NCBI GenBank assembly: GCA_001871685.1
Contig: MNVK01000096.1
Span: forward strand, 1 to 40,409
Direction: 5' to 3'
DNA length: 40,409 nt
Source: Nitrospirae bacterium CG1_02_44_142
Lineage (GTDB): Bacteria; Nitrospirota; Thermodesulfovibrionia; Thermodesulfovibrionales; UBA1546
Under the pieces are notes generated by a model that did not search any database, was not told the DNA's origin, and saw nothing but the letters and a program-made list of their open reading frames with translations. The position numbers and the translations under genes are program-made. Below, piece by piece: positions 1 through 6,876 of this stretch (position 1 is its first letter; every line of letters begins with the position of its first letter).

Positions 1-142
1 TAGATGGAACAGCATTTAAATCCTCTAATAAATTAAGAACCCATGTTACCTTTTGTGCAACTTTACAAGGCAAAGAATCAAGAAAATCCTGTATAGGACA
101 TTTACCATCCGCTGTCTTATAAAAGATAATGGTTCTATGCAC
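1..142 (-). CDS. HigB/RelE-like toxin, phage Gp49-like (DUF891) family, C-terminus cut by window edge
   Basis: The minus strand stays open from a GTG at 140-142 to the left edge (about 47 codons). It begins MHRTIIFYKTADGK and continues with a CPIQDFLDSLP segment, the N-terminal signature of Gp49-like HigB/RelE toxins, which cleave mRNA on the ribosome. An in-frame TAA lies two codons upstream of the GTG, so no earlier start is possible, and there is no Shine-Dalgarno sequence. In higBA operons the toxin comes first and the HTH antitoxin second, so a HigA partner is expected beyond the left edge; it cannot be seen here. Most of the catalytic part is missing from the window. The family call rests on the N-terminal third only. 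Confidence 0.72.
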   Translation of the reverse strand, partial: MHRTIIFYKTADGKCPIQDFLDSLPCKVAQKVTWVLNLLEDLNAVPS

Positions 143-147
143 AAATT

Positions 148-176
148 ATGTTAACATCCACGTTAACATGTGTCAA
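148..176 (-). promoter_or_regulatory. Promoter with embedded inverted-repeat operator for the HigB-like gene
   Basis: On the minus strand a perfect -35 TTGACA (171-176) is followed after exactly 17 bp by TAACAT (148-153). Between and over these lies a perfect inverted repeat: ATGTTAAC and GTTAACAT arms (148-155, 162-169) with a 6-bp spacer. A repressor bound there would cover the -10. This is the usual design of toxin-antitoxin autoregulation. The expected transcription start falls on or next to the GTG start codon at 142, predicting a leaderless transcript. Confidence 0.65.
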
Positions 177-265
177 GAGGCTACGCCTTTTGATAAACTC
201 CAGAAAGTTACTCTCCCCGGCGAGTCATGGACTGAATTAGTAAGCGAGAACACGCAGGCAGATTT

Positions 266-655
266 TTACCATTTTTCAACTTTTAAGCCCGTAATTGCAT
301 CAAAATGGACGTCATCCGTTACCAGTGTAAGGGCATACTGTTGAGCGATAGCAGCAATCCAGATATCATTTTCAGGAATTGGCTGACCTTTTTCTTTCAG
401 TTGGTTTTTTATCTTTCCATAGCTCTTAGCGGTTTCTGTATTGCATGAAAGGATGGTATTGTTTAGTGCAAATTCATCTATGCGATCGGTGTTTTCATGG
501 ATTTTGACTGATTTGCAGGCGCCAAAATACAATTCTCCAAGGGCAATGCACGGAATAAATACTTCTACAGCATTGGCTATTCGGCTATGAATTCGAGGGT
601 CTTTAGCAAAGAGAGCAATTATTATATTTGTATCAAGCAGGTATTTACCATTCAC
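266..655 (-). CDS. vapC: PIN-domain ribonuclease toxin (VapC-like)
   Basis: 129 residues, the normal size for a VapC. The PIN fold is recognisable from YLLDTNIIIALF (first catalytic Asp), a mid-protein GELYFGA helix motif, ENDIWIAAIA (second acidic cluster) and TLVTDDVHFD (third acidic pair). VapC toxins cut tRNA or rRNA with Mg2+ held by these acids. The gene overlaps the end of the upstream DUF2281 gene by 11 bp, so the two are translationally coupled as antitoxin then toxin. Exact target RNA cannot be deduced. Confidence 0.9.
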   Translation of the reverse strand: MNGKYLLDTNIIIALFAKDPRIHSRIANAVEVFIPCIALGELYFGACKSVKIHENTDRIDEFALNNTILSCNTETAKSYGKIKNQLKEKGQPIPENDIWIAAIAQQYALTLVTDDVHFDAITGLKVEKW

Positions 656-866
656 CGAGATCTACCTTCTCACAGTTTTCCTCTATTGCTTTTGTCATCA
701 GATGTAAATCATCAGCAGGGATAATCCCTCCGAAGCGTAAAAGGCTTTTCCCTTCTACTCCCTTAGGAATCAAAGATTTTACAAAATCAAGCACACGCAG
801 TTGAAGGTTGAGAGGAAGCTTGTCAATTTGAGCGATAAAATTATCTTTTATAAATGTGGTTGTCAT
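645..866 (-). CDS. DUF2281-type antitoxin partner of the PIN toxin
   Basis: 73 residues. The N-terminal half (IAQIDKLPLNLQLRVLDFVK) is the DUF2281 helix pair, common in small antitoxins next to PIN or MazF toxins. The C-terminal half is a short acidic tail suitable for wrapping the toxin. A clear Shine-Dalgarno GGAGG sits 7 nt before the ATG, so this gene is translated efficiently, unlike the toxin, which depends on overlap. A second DUF2281 gene occurs at 14290-14487 beside a MazF toxin, showing the same antitoxin type paired with two toxin folds in this window. Confidence 0.8.
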   Translation of the reverse strand: MTTTFIKDNFIAQIDKLPLNLQLRVLDFVKSLIPKGVEGKSLLRFGGIIPADDLHLMTKAIEENCEKVDLGEW

Positions 867-933
867 AAGGACGCCTCCTTTTGTGCAATTTTAACATATT
901 TCAATATAGTAAATAAAATAAGAAAATACGATC

Positions 934-1002
934 GTTGTCCCTATCTTCGTATTGAAAGAGTTACCTAATTACTGAGCATTAACAGCTGTCCCTATTTATC
1001 TT
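934..1002. repeat. Pair of TGTCCCTAT-containing short repeats at the edge of a transposase remnant
   Basis: Two copies of a GTTGTCCCTATC / GCTGTCCCTATT motif (934-945 and 984-995) flank about 40 bp. The second runs into the stop codon of the adjacent transposase tail. Related GGGA-x-GTCCC sequences occur at 14731-14812 and near 27044-27062. They look like the terminal hairpins mobilised by Y1 (REP-associated) transposases. Confidence 0.45.
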
Positions 1003-1099
1003 CATTTTCTTCTTTTTTCGGTCTCCCTTTTGGCTTTATCACAGCCTCAACTTTATATTCTTTCTCCACTTCCTTTATAAAATCCTCACTTCTATACAT
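992..1099 (-). pseudogene. C-terminal remnant of a REP-associated (Y1 family) transposase
   Basis: An open frame of 35 residues, MYRSEDFIKEVEKEYKVEAV then IKPKGRPKKEENEDK. The GSEDF-like helix, 'KxxVEAVxKPKGRPKK' segment and basic-acidic tail resemble the C-terminus of RAYT/Y1 transposases. Stop codon TAG lies four codons upstream in frame, and the HUH catalytic domain is absent, so this is a broken copy. Its stop codon sits inside a TGTCCCTATT repeat, as expected at the edge of such an element. Identification is by pattern memory of the C-terminal tail only, without a homology search. Confidence 0.45.
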
Positions 1100-1115
1100 C
1101 ACCCTTATCTATGAT

Positions 1116-2084
1116 TCACTTGTTTTCCCACTTCCATGCAGTCTTAATTATATATTCAAGGTCGTCATATTCAGGCTTCCAGTTGAGTTCGCGTTTTATT
1201 TTTGTGTTATCGGCAATCAGGACTGAGGGGTCTCCTTCTCTCCTGCCGGTTTCCTCAACTTTAAAGTCAATCCCTGTAACTTTTTTAGAGGCAGCAATAA
1301 CCTCGCGAACAGAATATCCGTGTCCATATCCGCAATTAAAGGCTTCACTATTGCCTTTGTCTAAGAGATATTTGAGGGCCAGGATGTGAGCATTCGCAAT
1401 ATCATCAACGTGGATGTAATCCCTTATGCAAGTTCCGTCAGGAGTGGGATAATCTGTCCCGCAGACCTGCAACTTCTGAAATTCTCCCTTGGCTGTTTTT
1501 AGAGCCCTTGTAATCAAATGCGTTGATTCTTTGTATGCCTGCCCTATCCTGCGCCCGCCATCAGCGCCTGCTACATTAAAATACCTCAGCGATACATAAT
1601 TAAAATCATTATCCCCCAGATGCATATCTCTCAAAATCTTTTCTGCCATCATTTTTGATGAGCCGTAAGGATTAATAGGATTCATCGGCGCACTCTCATT
1701 AACCGGCATTGTCTCCGGTATCCCGTAAACAGCGGCAGTAGATGAAAATATAAAGTTTCTTGCGCCGCATGCCATCATAGTTCCCAGAAGATTCAGGGTA
1801 TTTACAGTATTATTTTGGTAGTATTTAAGCGGTGATCTGACACTTTCAGGGACAACAATGGATGCAGCAAAATGCATAATGGCATCCGGCTTGAATTTGA
1901 CAATTGTTTTCTTTAACGTTTCTTTGTCAGAAAGGTCAGCGGCTATCAACTCGCCATATAAAACAGACCACTTGTTACCGGTGGAAAGGTTGTCATATGT
2001 CAGAACCTCATAACCAGCCTCTCCCAATGCCTTCACAACATGGCTTCCGATATATCCCGCGCCGCCTGTAACGAGGATTTTCAT
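1116..2084 (-). CDS. galE: UDP-glucose 4-epimerase
   Basis: Interconverts UDP-glucose and UDP-galactose with bound NAD, supplying galactose for surface polysaccharide. Extended short-chain dehydrogenase: Rossmann motif TGGAGYIGSH at the N-terminus, FSSTAAVYG with the catalytic Ser/Thr region, and the YGSSK motif holding the Tyr-Lys pair. I chose ATG 2084, giving MKILVTGG at the usual family position (322 aa). A GTG/ATG pair at 2117/2114 would add 10-11 atypical residues; neither option has a good Shine-Dalgarno. It follows panD by a few bases on the same strand, so it probably belongs to the panD-gatC-pcrA transcription unit. Confidence 0.93.
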   Translation of the reverse strand: MKILVTGGAGYIGSHVVKALGEAGYEVLTYDNLSTGNKWSVLYGELIAADLSDKETLKKTIVKFKPDAIMHFAASIVVPESVRSPLKYYQNNTVNTLNLLGTMMACGARNFIFSSTAAVYGIPETMPVNESAPMNPINPYGSSKMMAEKILRDMHLGDNDFNYVSLRYFNVAGADGGRRIGQAYKESTHLITRALKTAKGEFQKLQVCGTDYPTPDGTCIRDYIHVDDIANAHILALKYLLDKGNSEAFNCGYGHGYSVREVIAASKKVTGIDFKVEETGRREGDPSVLIADNTKIKRELNWKPEYDDLEYIIKTAWKWENK

Positions 2085-2123
2085 CTTGGAATAAATAGTT
2101 TCAGATTCCGGCATCACCCAAAT

Positions 2124-2480
2124 CTACTTAACCCTAACAGCTCTGTTCTCTGAATCCAGAATGACTATCCTGGGCTTGAACTTTCTTATGTCCTTGTCTT
2201 CAAAGTATCCGTAGCAGAATATGATAACCCTGTCGCCGACAGCGCCCTTTCTTGCCGTAGGCCCGTTCAGGCATATCATGCCTGAATTTTTTCTGCCGGG
2301 TATCACGTAAGTTTCAAACCTCTCGCCGTTATTCAGGTTGCTTATCATGACCTGCTCATAGGGAAGGATTCCGGCCTTCTTGAGTATAACCTCATCTATG
2401 GTGATGCTGCCCTCATACTCAAGATTCGCCTCTGTCACCTTTGCCAGGTGTATCTTTGACATAAGCATACACCTTAACAT
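2124..2480 (-). CDS. panD: Aspartate 1-decarboxylase (pyruvoyl enzyme)
   Basis: Makes beta-alanine from aspartate for pantothenate and coenzyme A. 118 residues, close to the family's 120-126. The proenzyme self-cleaves between Gly24 and Ser25 to make the pyruvoyl cofactor. Here YEGSITID puts Gly-Ser at exactly 24-25 when translation starts at ATG 2480, which fixes the start. The GPTARKGAVGD segment matches the conserved substrate-side loop. No other pantothenate genes lie nearby, although coaD of the same pathway is at 26148. Confidence 0.95.
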   Translation of the reverse strand: MLRCMLMSKIHLAKVTEANLEYEGSITIDEVILKKAGILPYEQVMISNLNNGERFETYVIPGRKNSGMICLNGPTARKGAVGDRVIIFCYGYFEDKDIRKFKPRIVILDSENRAVRVK

Positions 2481-2490
2481 ATTGTCTCCT

Positions 2491-2769
2491 TCATTCTATT
2501 ATCCTCGGCACCCTGTAAAATTTATCCGTATGGTCAGGGGCATTCGCAAGGGCGTCTTCCTTTGATAGTGAATCCCTCTGAATATCCTCGCGCAGGACAT
2601 TGCTTAATGAGACTGCATGGGAGGTAGGTTCAACGTCTTTTGTGTCAAGTTCATTTAGTTTTTCCATATAACTCAGGATGCCTTGAAGCTGCGCTCTGAA
2701 AGCCTCTGCTTCCTTTTCGGAAACCGACAACCTTGCAAGTTTTGCGATATGTTCAACGGATATCTTCAT
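2491..2769 (-). CDS. gatC: Asp-tRNA(Asn)/Glu-tRNA(Gln) amidotransferase subunit C
   Basis: 92 residues, the standard GatC length. It carries the family pattern of HIAKLARLSVSEKEAEAF at the N-terminus, a central KLNELDTKDVEPT, and a C-terminal APDHTDKFYRVPRII tail. GatC is the small scaffold that stabilises GatA on GatB during transamidation of mischarged tRNA. GatA and GatB are not in this window, so the operon is split. Its ATG overlaps the stop codon of the upstream helicase by 4 bp (ATGA), indicating translational coupling to pcrA. Confidence 0.93.
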   Translation of the reverse strand: MKISVEHIAKLARLSVSEKEAEAFRAQLQGILSYMEKLNELDTKDVEPTSHAVSLSNVLREDIQRDSLSKEDALANAPDHTDKFYRVPRIIE

Positions 2770-4871
2770 ATCTTCTCAAGATTTGCGCATCTGAGAGCGA
2801 GCCTCTTTACTCCCACATCCGGAAAATTTACCATCACTTTCTGTTCGTCTCCATCTCCATAACATTCCCTTATAACGCCTACTCCCCATTTGGGATGCTT
2901 TACCCTGCAGCCGATAATATAGAGCAGCGGCTTTTTAAATTGAACAGCTCTCTTCACAGAAACTGTGTTCGGCTGAGGACTTGCCGATTTCTCTATGCGC
3001 TGGCAGCACTGCTGAGGTATATCGGCAAGAAATCTTGACGGCTCCTGCTCTTGTACCTTTGTATTATATAACCTTCTCTTTTTCGTGCCGGTAAGCCATA
3101 ACACATTTTTTGCCCGCGTCATGCCCACATAGAATAACCTCCGCTCCTCTGATATCTCATCTTCATTCTGAAGCGCCTTAAAATACGGCATGAGCCCGTC
3201 TTCAAGCCCGGCAACAAAAACAACGGGAAATTCAAGGCCTTTTGTGCTGTGCAGTGTCATAAGCGATACGGAATTCTCTGCATTAATATCATCCATAGCG
3301 GTCAAGAGCGCCGCCCTGTCGCTGAAATCACCTATATCTTTTCCCTCTGCAGATGCAATAAGTTCATATATATTATGAGTTTTATCTTCCTCCACAGAAT
3401 CCATATATCCTGTTTTTTCAATTATCGCCTTCAGCATATCCGCGGCTGACCTGTATTCGTCAGAGGCGATGTGTTCTATGAGCTTGACAAAGCCGCCGAG
3501 TTTTCCCCTGACAGACAGAGCAACGCTGTTTGCCTTTAATATCGCCTTAATCGCAGCAAAGAGACTTAACGATTTATTCTTTGCTTCATGCTCTATTTTT
3601 GAGAGCGTTGCAGCGCCTATCCCTCTCACAGGACAGTTTATTATCCGTCTGAGGCTCACATTGTCATCATGATTTACGGCAAGGCGCATATATGCGATAA
3701 TATCTTTTATTTCCTTCCGATGATAGAAACTTATTCCGCCCATAACCCGATACGGAATCCTCTCGTCTCTCAGCGCATCCTCTATCGCCCTGGCCTGAAA
3801 ATTTACCCGGTAAAGCACAGCAAAATCCTTATAGCGGCATTCTCCCTTCAGATAAAGTTCCTTTATCATGGCTGCTATATGTTTCGCCTCGTCTTCCTCT
3901 GTATTGAACCAGCAGTAATAGACCTTCTCGCCGCAGCCCCTCTCTGTCCATAACTTCTTCGGCTTCCTGTCAGAGTTGCCGGCTATTACAGCGCCGGCAA
4001 CATCAAGTATGTTCTGTGTTGAGCGATAGTTCTGCTCAAGTTTTATGACCTTGGCCCGTGGAAAATCCTTTTCAAAGTTAAGAATATTCCTGACGTCGGC
4101 GCCCCTGAATTTGTATATGCTCTGGTCGTCGTCGCCGACAACACAGATATTATCCCTTGCGGCCAGTAATTTTAACAGACGGTACTGAGCATAGTTTGTA
4201 TCCTGAAATTCGTCAACCAGAACATAATTGAATATAGTCCTGTATTTTTCAAGCAGTAACGGGTTCTCCTCAAAAAGCTTAACCGCAAGCATTATGAGGT
4301 CGTCAAAGTCCAACGCATTGGACCTCTTTAATTCATCTTGATACCTCACATAGACCTTTGCAAGTTTTTCATCAAATCCAAAACCGTCTGTTTTTGAAAG
4401 AAACTTGCTCGGGGTTACAAGTGAAGACTTCAAGGAACTTATCCTGGAAGCAACCCCCTTATACATCGCCTCGTATATCCTGAACTCCTTCAGTATGTGC
4501 CTTATAAGATTACAATGGTCGTCAGTATCGTATATTAAAAAATTATTATTGTAGCCGAGCGCCTTTATCTCTTTCCTGAGTATCCTGTTGCACTGCGAAT
4601 GGAAGGTGCCTATCCATGAACCGTCCATATCCTTTCCAATGAGCAGGGCTATTCTGCGCTTCATCTCATCGGAGGCCTTGTTTGTAAAGGTGACAGCAAA
4701 GATTGAATGCGGAGAAACCTTGTTTGACTTTGCAAAATATGCAAACTTATGAGTAATAACCCTGGTCTTGCCGCTGCCTGCGCCTGCAAGCACAAGAAGC
4801 GGACTTCCTTCATGGAGCACCGCCTCTTTTTGCATGGGATTCAGGCCCTTCAATAAAAGCTCTCTTGACAT
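2766..4871 (-). CDS. pcrA: ATP-dependent 3'-5' DNA helicase, UvrD/PcrA/Rep family
   Basis: 701 residues with all superfamily 1A motifs in order: LAGAGSGKTRV (Walker A, about 29-39), FAVTFTNKAS (Ia), DEFQDTNYAQ (II), VGDDDQSIYKFRGAD (III), LEQNYRST (IV), TLHSTKGLEFPVVF (V) and VGMTRAK (VI). It unwinds DNA in nucleotide-excision and mismatch repair and clears RecA or stalled polymerase. The C-terminal region (about 640-700) ends in a VKHPKWGVGVI Tudor-like segment, as in PcrA, which contacts RNA polymerase. A good Shine-Dalgarno (AAGGAG) precedes ATG 4871. Confidence 0.95.
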   Translation of the reverse strand: MSRELLLKGLNPMQKEAVLHEGSPLLVLAGAGSGKTRVITHKFAYFAKSNKVSPHSIFAVTFTNKASDEMKRRIALLIGKDMDGSWIGTFHSQCNRILRKEIKALGYNNNFLIYDTDDHCNLIRHILKEFRIYEAMYKGVASRISSLKSSLVTPSKFLSKTDGFGFDEKLAKVYVRYQDELKRSNALDFDDLIMLAVKLFEENPLLLEKYRTIFNYVLVDEFQDTNYAQYRLLKLLAARDNICVVGDDDQSIYKFRGADVRNILNFEKDFPRAKVIKLEQNYRSTQNILDVAGAVIAGNSDRKPKKLWTERGCGEKVYYCWFNTEEDEAKHIAAMIKELYLKGECRYKDFAVLYRVNFQARAIEDALRDERIPYRVMGGISFYHRKEIKDIIAYMRLAVNHDDNVSLRRIINCPVRGIGAATLSKIEHEAKNKSLSLFAAIKAILKANSVALSVRGKLGGFVKLIEHIASDEYRSAADMLKAIIEKTGYMDSVEEDKTHNIYELIASAEGKDIGDFSDRAALLTAMDDINAENSVSLMTLHSTKGLEFPVVFVAGLEDGLMPYFKALQNEDEISEERRLFYVGMTRAKNVLWLTGTKKRRLYNTKVQEQEPSRFLADIPQQCCQRIEKSASPQPNTVSVKRAVQFKKPLLYIIGCRVKHPKWGVGVIRECYGDGDEQKVMVNFPDVGVKRLALRCANLEKI

Positions 4872-4938
4872 TACAACTCCTTTTTTAAATTAACAAATAC
4901 ATTTTATGCGTGTCCATCTTGCATCACAAGAACGGCTC

Positions 4939-6765
4939 TCACTCTACGGTTACACTTTTAGCCAGATTCCTGGGCTGGTCAACATCGCATCCTCTCAGCA
5001 CTCCTATATGATACGCAAGAAGCTGCAGTGGTATTGCCATCAAAATTGCCGACAGAAAAGAATTAGTCTCAGGCACAAAGATGCAATAATCAGAACGGCT
5101 GCATACCTCTTTGTTGCCCTCGTCAGTTACTGCTATAATCCTGCCCCCCCTGCTTCTTACTTCTTCTATATTAGATAGAACCTTCGCATAAAGTCTACCC
5201 CTCGGCGCTAAAAATACAGACGGAAGAGCCTCGTCAACAAGCGCTATCGGGCCATGTTTCATCTCTCCGGCAGGATAACCCTCCGCATGAATGTAAGATA
5301 TTTCCTTGAGCTTAAGCGCGCCTTCAAGCGCAATAGGATAATTTATACCCCTCCCCATATACAGAAAATCATCAGCCTTAAACAATTCCCTTGCTATACG
5401 TTCAATTGCATTGTCTGCCGCAAGAACCTTCTCAACCAGCGTTGGCAGAAAAAGGAGAGCCCTGAGCAATTCCATAGCTGAATCGCCGCGGACAGTCCCC
5501 TTAAGCCTGCCGAGTCCTATTGCAAAGAGATAAAGCCCTACTATCTGGGTAGTGAAGGCCTTTGTTGATGCAACGCCTATCTCAGGGCCTGAATGCGTAT
5601 AGAACACGGCATCCGCCTCTCTTGATGCAGTGCTGCCCACAACATTGCATATGCTCAAGGTCTTTGCGCCGAGCCGCTTTGCCTCCCTCTGGGCAGCAAG
5701 CGTATCTGCCGTTTCCCCCGACTGCGTTATAGCTATCAGAAGGCTGTCCTGCCCCAGCACCGGGTTTCTGTATCTGAATTCTGATGCTATATCCACATCC
5801 ACCGGAACCCTTGCCAACTCTTCTATCATATATTTCCCGACCAGGGCGGCATGCCATGACGTGCCGCAGGCCACAATAAAAATTCTTTGCGCCTTTTTCA
5901 GGTCTTCCTCTTTTATGCCAAACTCATCCATATTCACTTGACCGCTTTCCGGATAAAACCTTCCCCTCAGAGTATCTGCTATTGCCCTGGGCTGTTCATA
6001 TATCTCTTTAAGCATAAAATGCTTGTAGCCGCCTTTTTCAGCCATGGCCGGGCTCCATGAAACTGACACAACTTCTTTCTGAACAGGCGCGCCGTCAAGG
6101 GTTGTCACAACCACGCCGTCGCCTGTCATAACAACCATCTCTCCATCATCAAGAAATATCACATCTCTTGAATAGCTGAGGAAGGCAGGCACATCAGACG
6201 CCAGGAAAAATTCTCCGCCGCCCAGGCCGACAACCAGAGGACTGTCTTTTTTCACGCCAACAATCTTGCCGCGTTCTTTTTCATTCATTACTGCAAGGGC
6301 GTATGCCCCCTTGACCTCCTTAAGCGCTTGTCTGACAGCATCTTCCAGAGGATAATCCGCGGCATATTTTTCTGTCAGATGGCATAGGACCTCTGTGTCG
6401 GTCTCTGATGTAAACTTATATCCCTCATCAATCAGTTTCTTTTTAAGCGGGAGATAATTTTCTATTATCCCGTTGTGCACAATTACTATCCCGTTTGACC
6501 TGTGAGGATGGGCATTTTCTTCTGACGGCCTTCCGTGAGTCGCCCATCTTGTGTGCCCTATGGCGGTAGAGCTGAAGGGTTTGTCAGAGTCTATAATCGC
6601 AGACAGGTTTTTAATCTTTCCTGTGCACTTCCTTATCTCTATGCCTTTTTCATTAAAAAATGCGATTCCCGCAGAATCATACCCCCTGTATTCAAGGCGC
6701 TTGAGCCCTTCAAGTATTATTGAAACCGCATTATTTTTGCCTGTATAACCTATTATTCCGCACAT
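4939..6765 (-). CDS. glmS: Glutamine-fructose-6-phosphate aminotransferase (isomerizing)
   Basis: First step of UDP-GlcNAc synthesis: fructose-6-P plus glutamine gives glucosamine-6-P. Starting at ATG 6765 the protein begins MCGIIGYTG, so Cys2 becomes the N-terminal nucleophile after Met removal; upstream in-frame codons must be excluded. The glutaminase domain (about 1-220) has GHTRWATHG. Two SIS sugar-isomerase domains follow, with CGTSWHAA, SQSGETADT and ending KSVTVE, the standard C-terminus. 608 residues is the typical length. glmU, the next enzymes of the pathway, lies directly upstream on the same strand. No glmS ribozyme-like leader is evident. Confidence 0.96.
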   Translation of the reverse strand: MCGIIGYTGKNNAVSIILEGLKRLEYRGYDSAGIAFFNEKGIEIRKCTGKIKNLSAIIDSDKPFSSTAIGHTRWATHGRPSEENAHPHRSNGIVIVHNGIIENYLPLKKKLIDEGYKFTSETDTEVLCHLTEKYAADYPLEDAVRQALKEVKGAYALAVMNEKERGKIVGVKKDSPLVVGLGGGEFFLASDVPAFLSYSRDVIFLDDGEMVVMTGDGVVVTTLDGAPVQKEVVSVSWSPAMAEKGGYKHFMLKEIYEQPRAIADTLRGRFYPESGQVNMDEFGIKEEDLKKAQRIFIVACGTSWHAALVGKYMIEELARVPVDVDIASEFRYRNPVLGQDSLLIAITQSGETADTLAAQREAKRLGAKTLSICNVVGSTASREADAVFYTHSGPEIGVASTKAFTTQIVGLYLFAIGLGRLKGTVRGDSAMELLRALLFLPTLVEKVLAADNAIERIARELFKADDFLYMGRGINYPIALEGALKLKEISYIHAEGYPAGEMKHGPIALVDEALPSVFLAPRGRLYAKVLSNIEEVRSRGGRIIAVTDEGNKEVCSRSDYCIFVPETNSFLSAILMAIPLQLLAYHIGVLRGCDVDQPRNLAKSVTVE

Positions 6766-6795
6766 ATTAAAACAGTGAACAGTGAAGCGAAACAA

Positions 6796-6834
6796 CCCCT
6801 TTTATTCCCCCTTTGTTAAGGGGGATTGAGGGGG
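6796..6834. repeat. Palindromic C-rich/G-rich interspersed repeat, copy 1 (intergenic)
   Basis: CCCCT then TCCCCCTTTGTTAAGGGGGA and a GAGGGGG tail: nested inner and outer complementary arms. It lies between glmU and glmS. It belongs to a six-copy family in this window (also 8119, 9038, 15139, 25453, 40368). Confidence 0.85.
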
Positions 6835-6876
6835 TTGTCCGGCAGTGAGTGAATAGTGAATAGTTTAAATAAAACA

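Noticed and set aside
177..265. tRNA-like stretch between the first two toxin genes.
   Set aside because: No acceptor-stem complementarity or GGTTCGA-type T-loop; nothing supportable there.
4872..4938. glmS-type or other riboswitch around glmS.
   Set aside because: The glmS leader (6766-6876) consists of short repeats and lacks a recognisable ribozyme core; the 67-bp gap after glmS is too short.
6766..6795. N-terminal extension of GlmS by ten residues.
   Set aside because: GlmS requires the Cys immediately after the initiator Met as catalytic nucleophile, which fixes ATG 6765.
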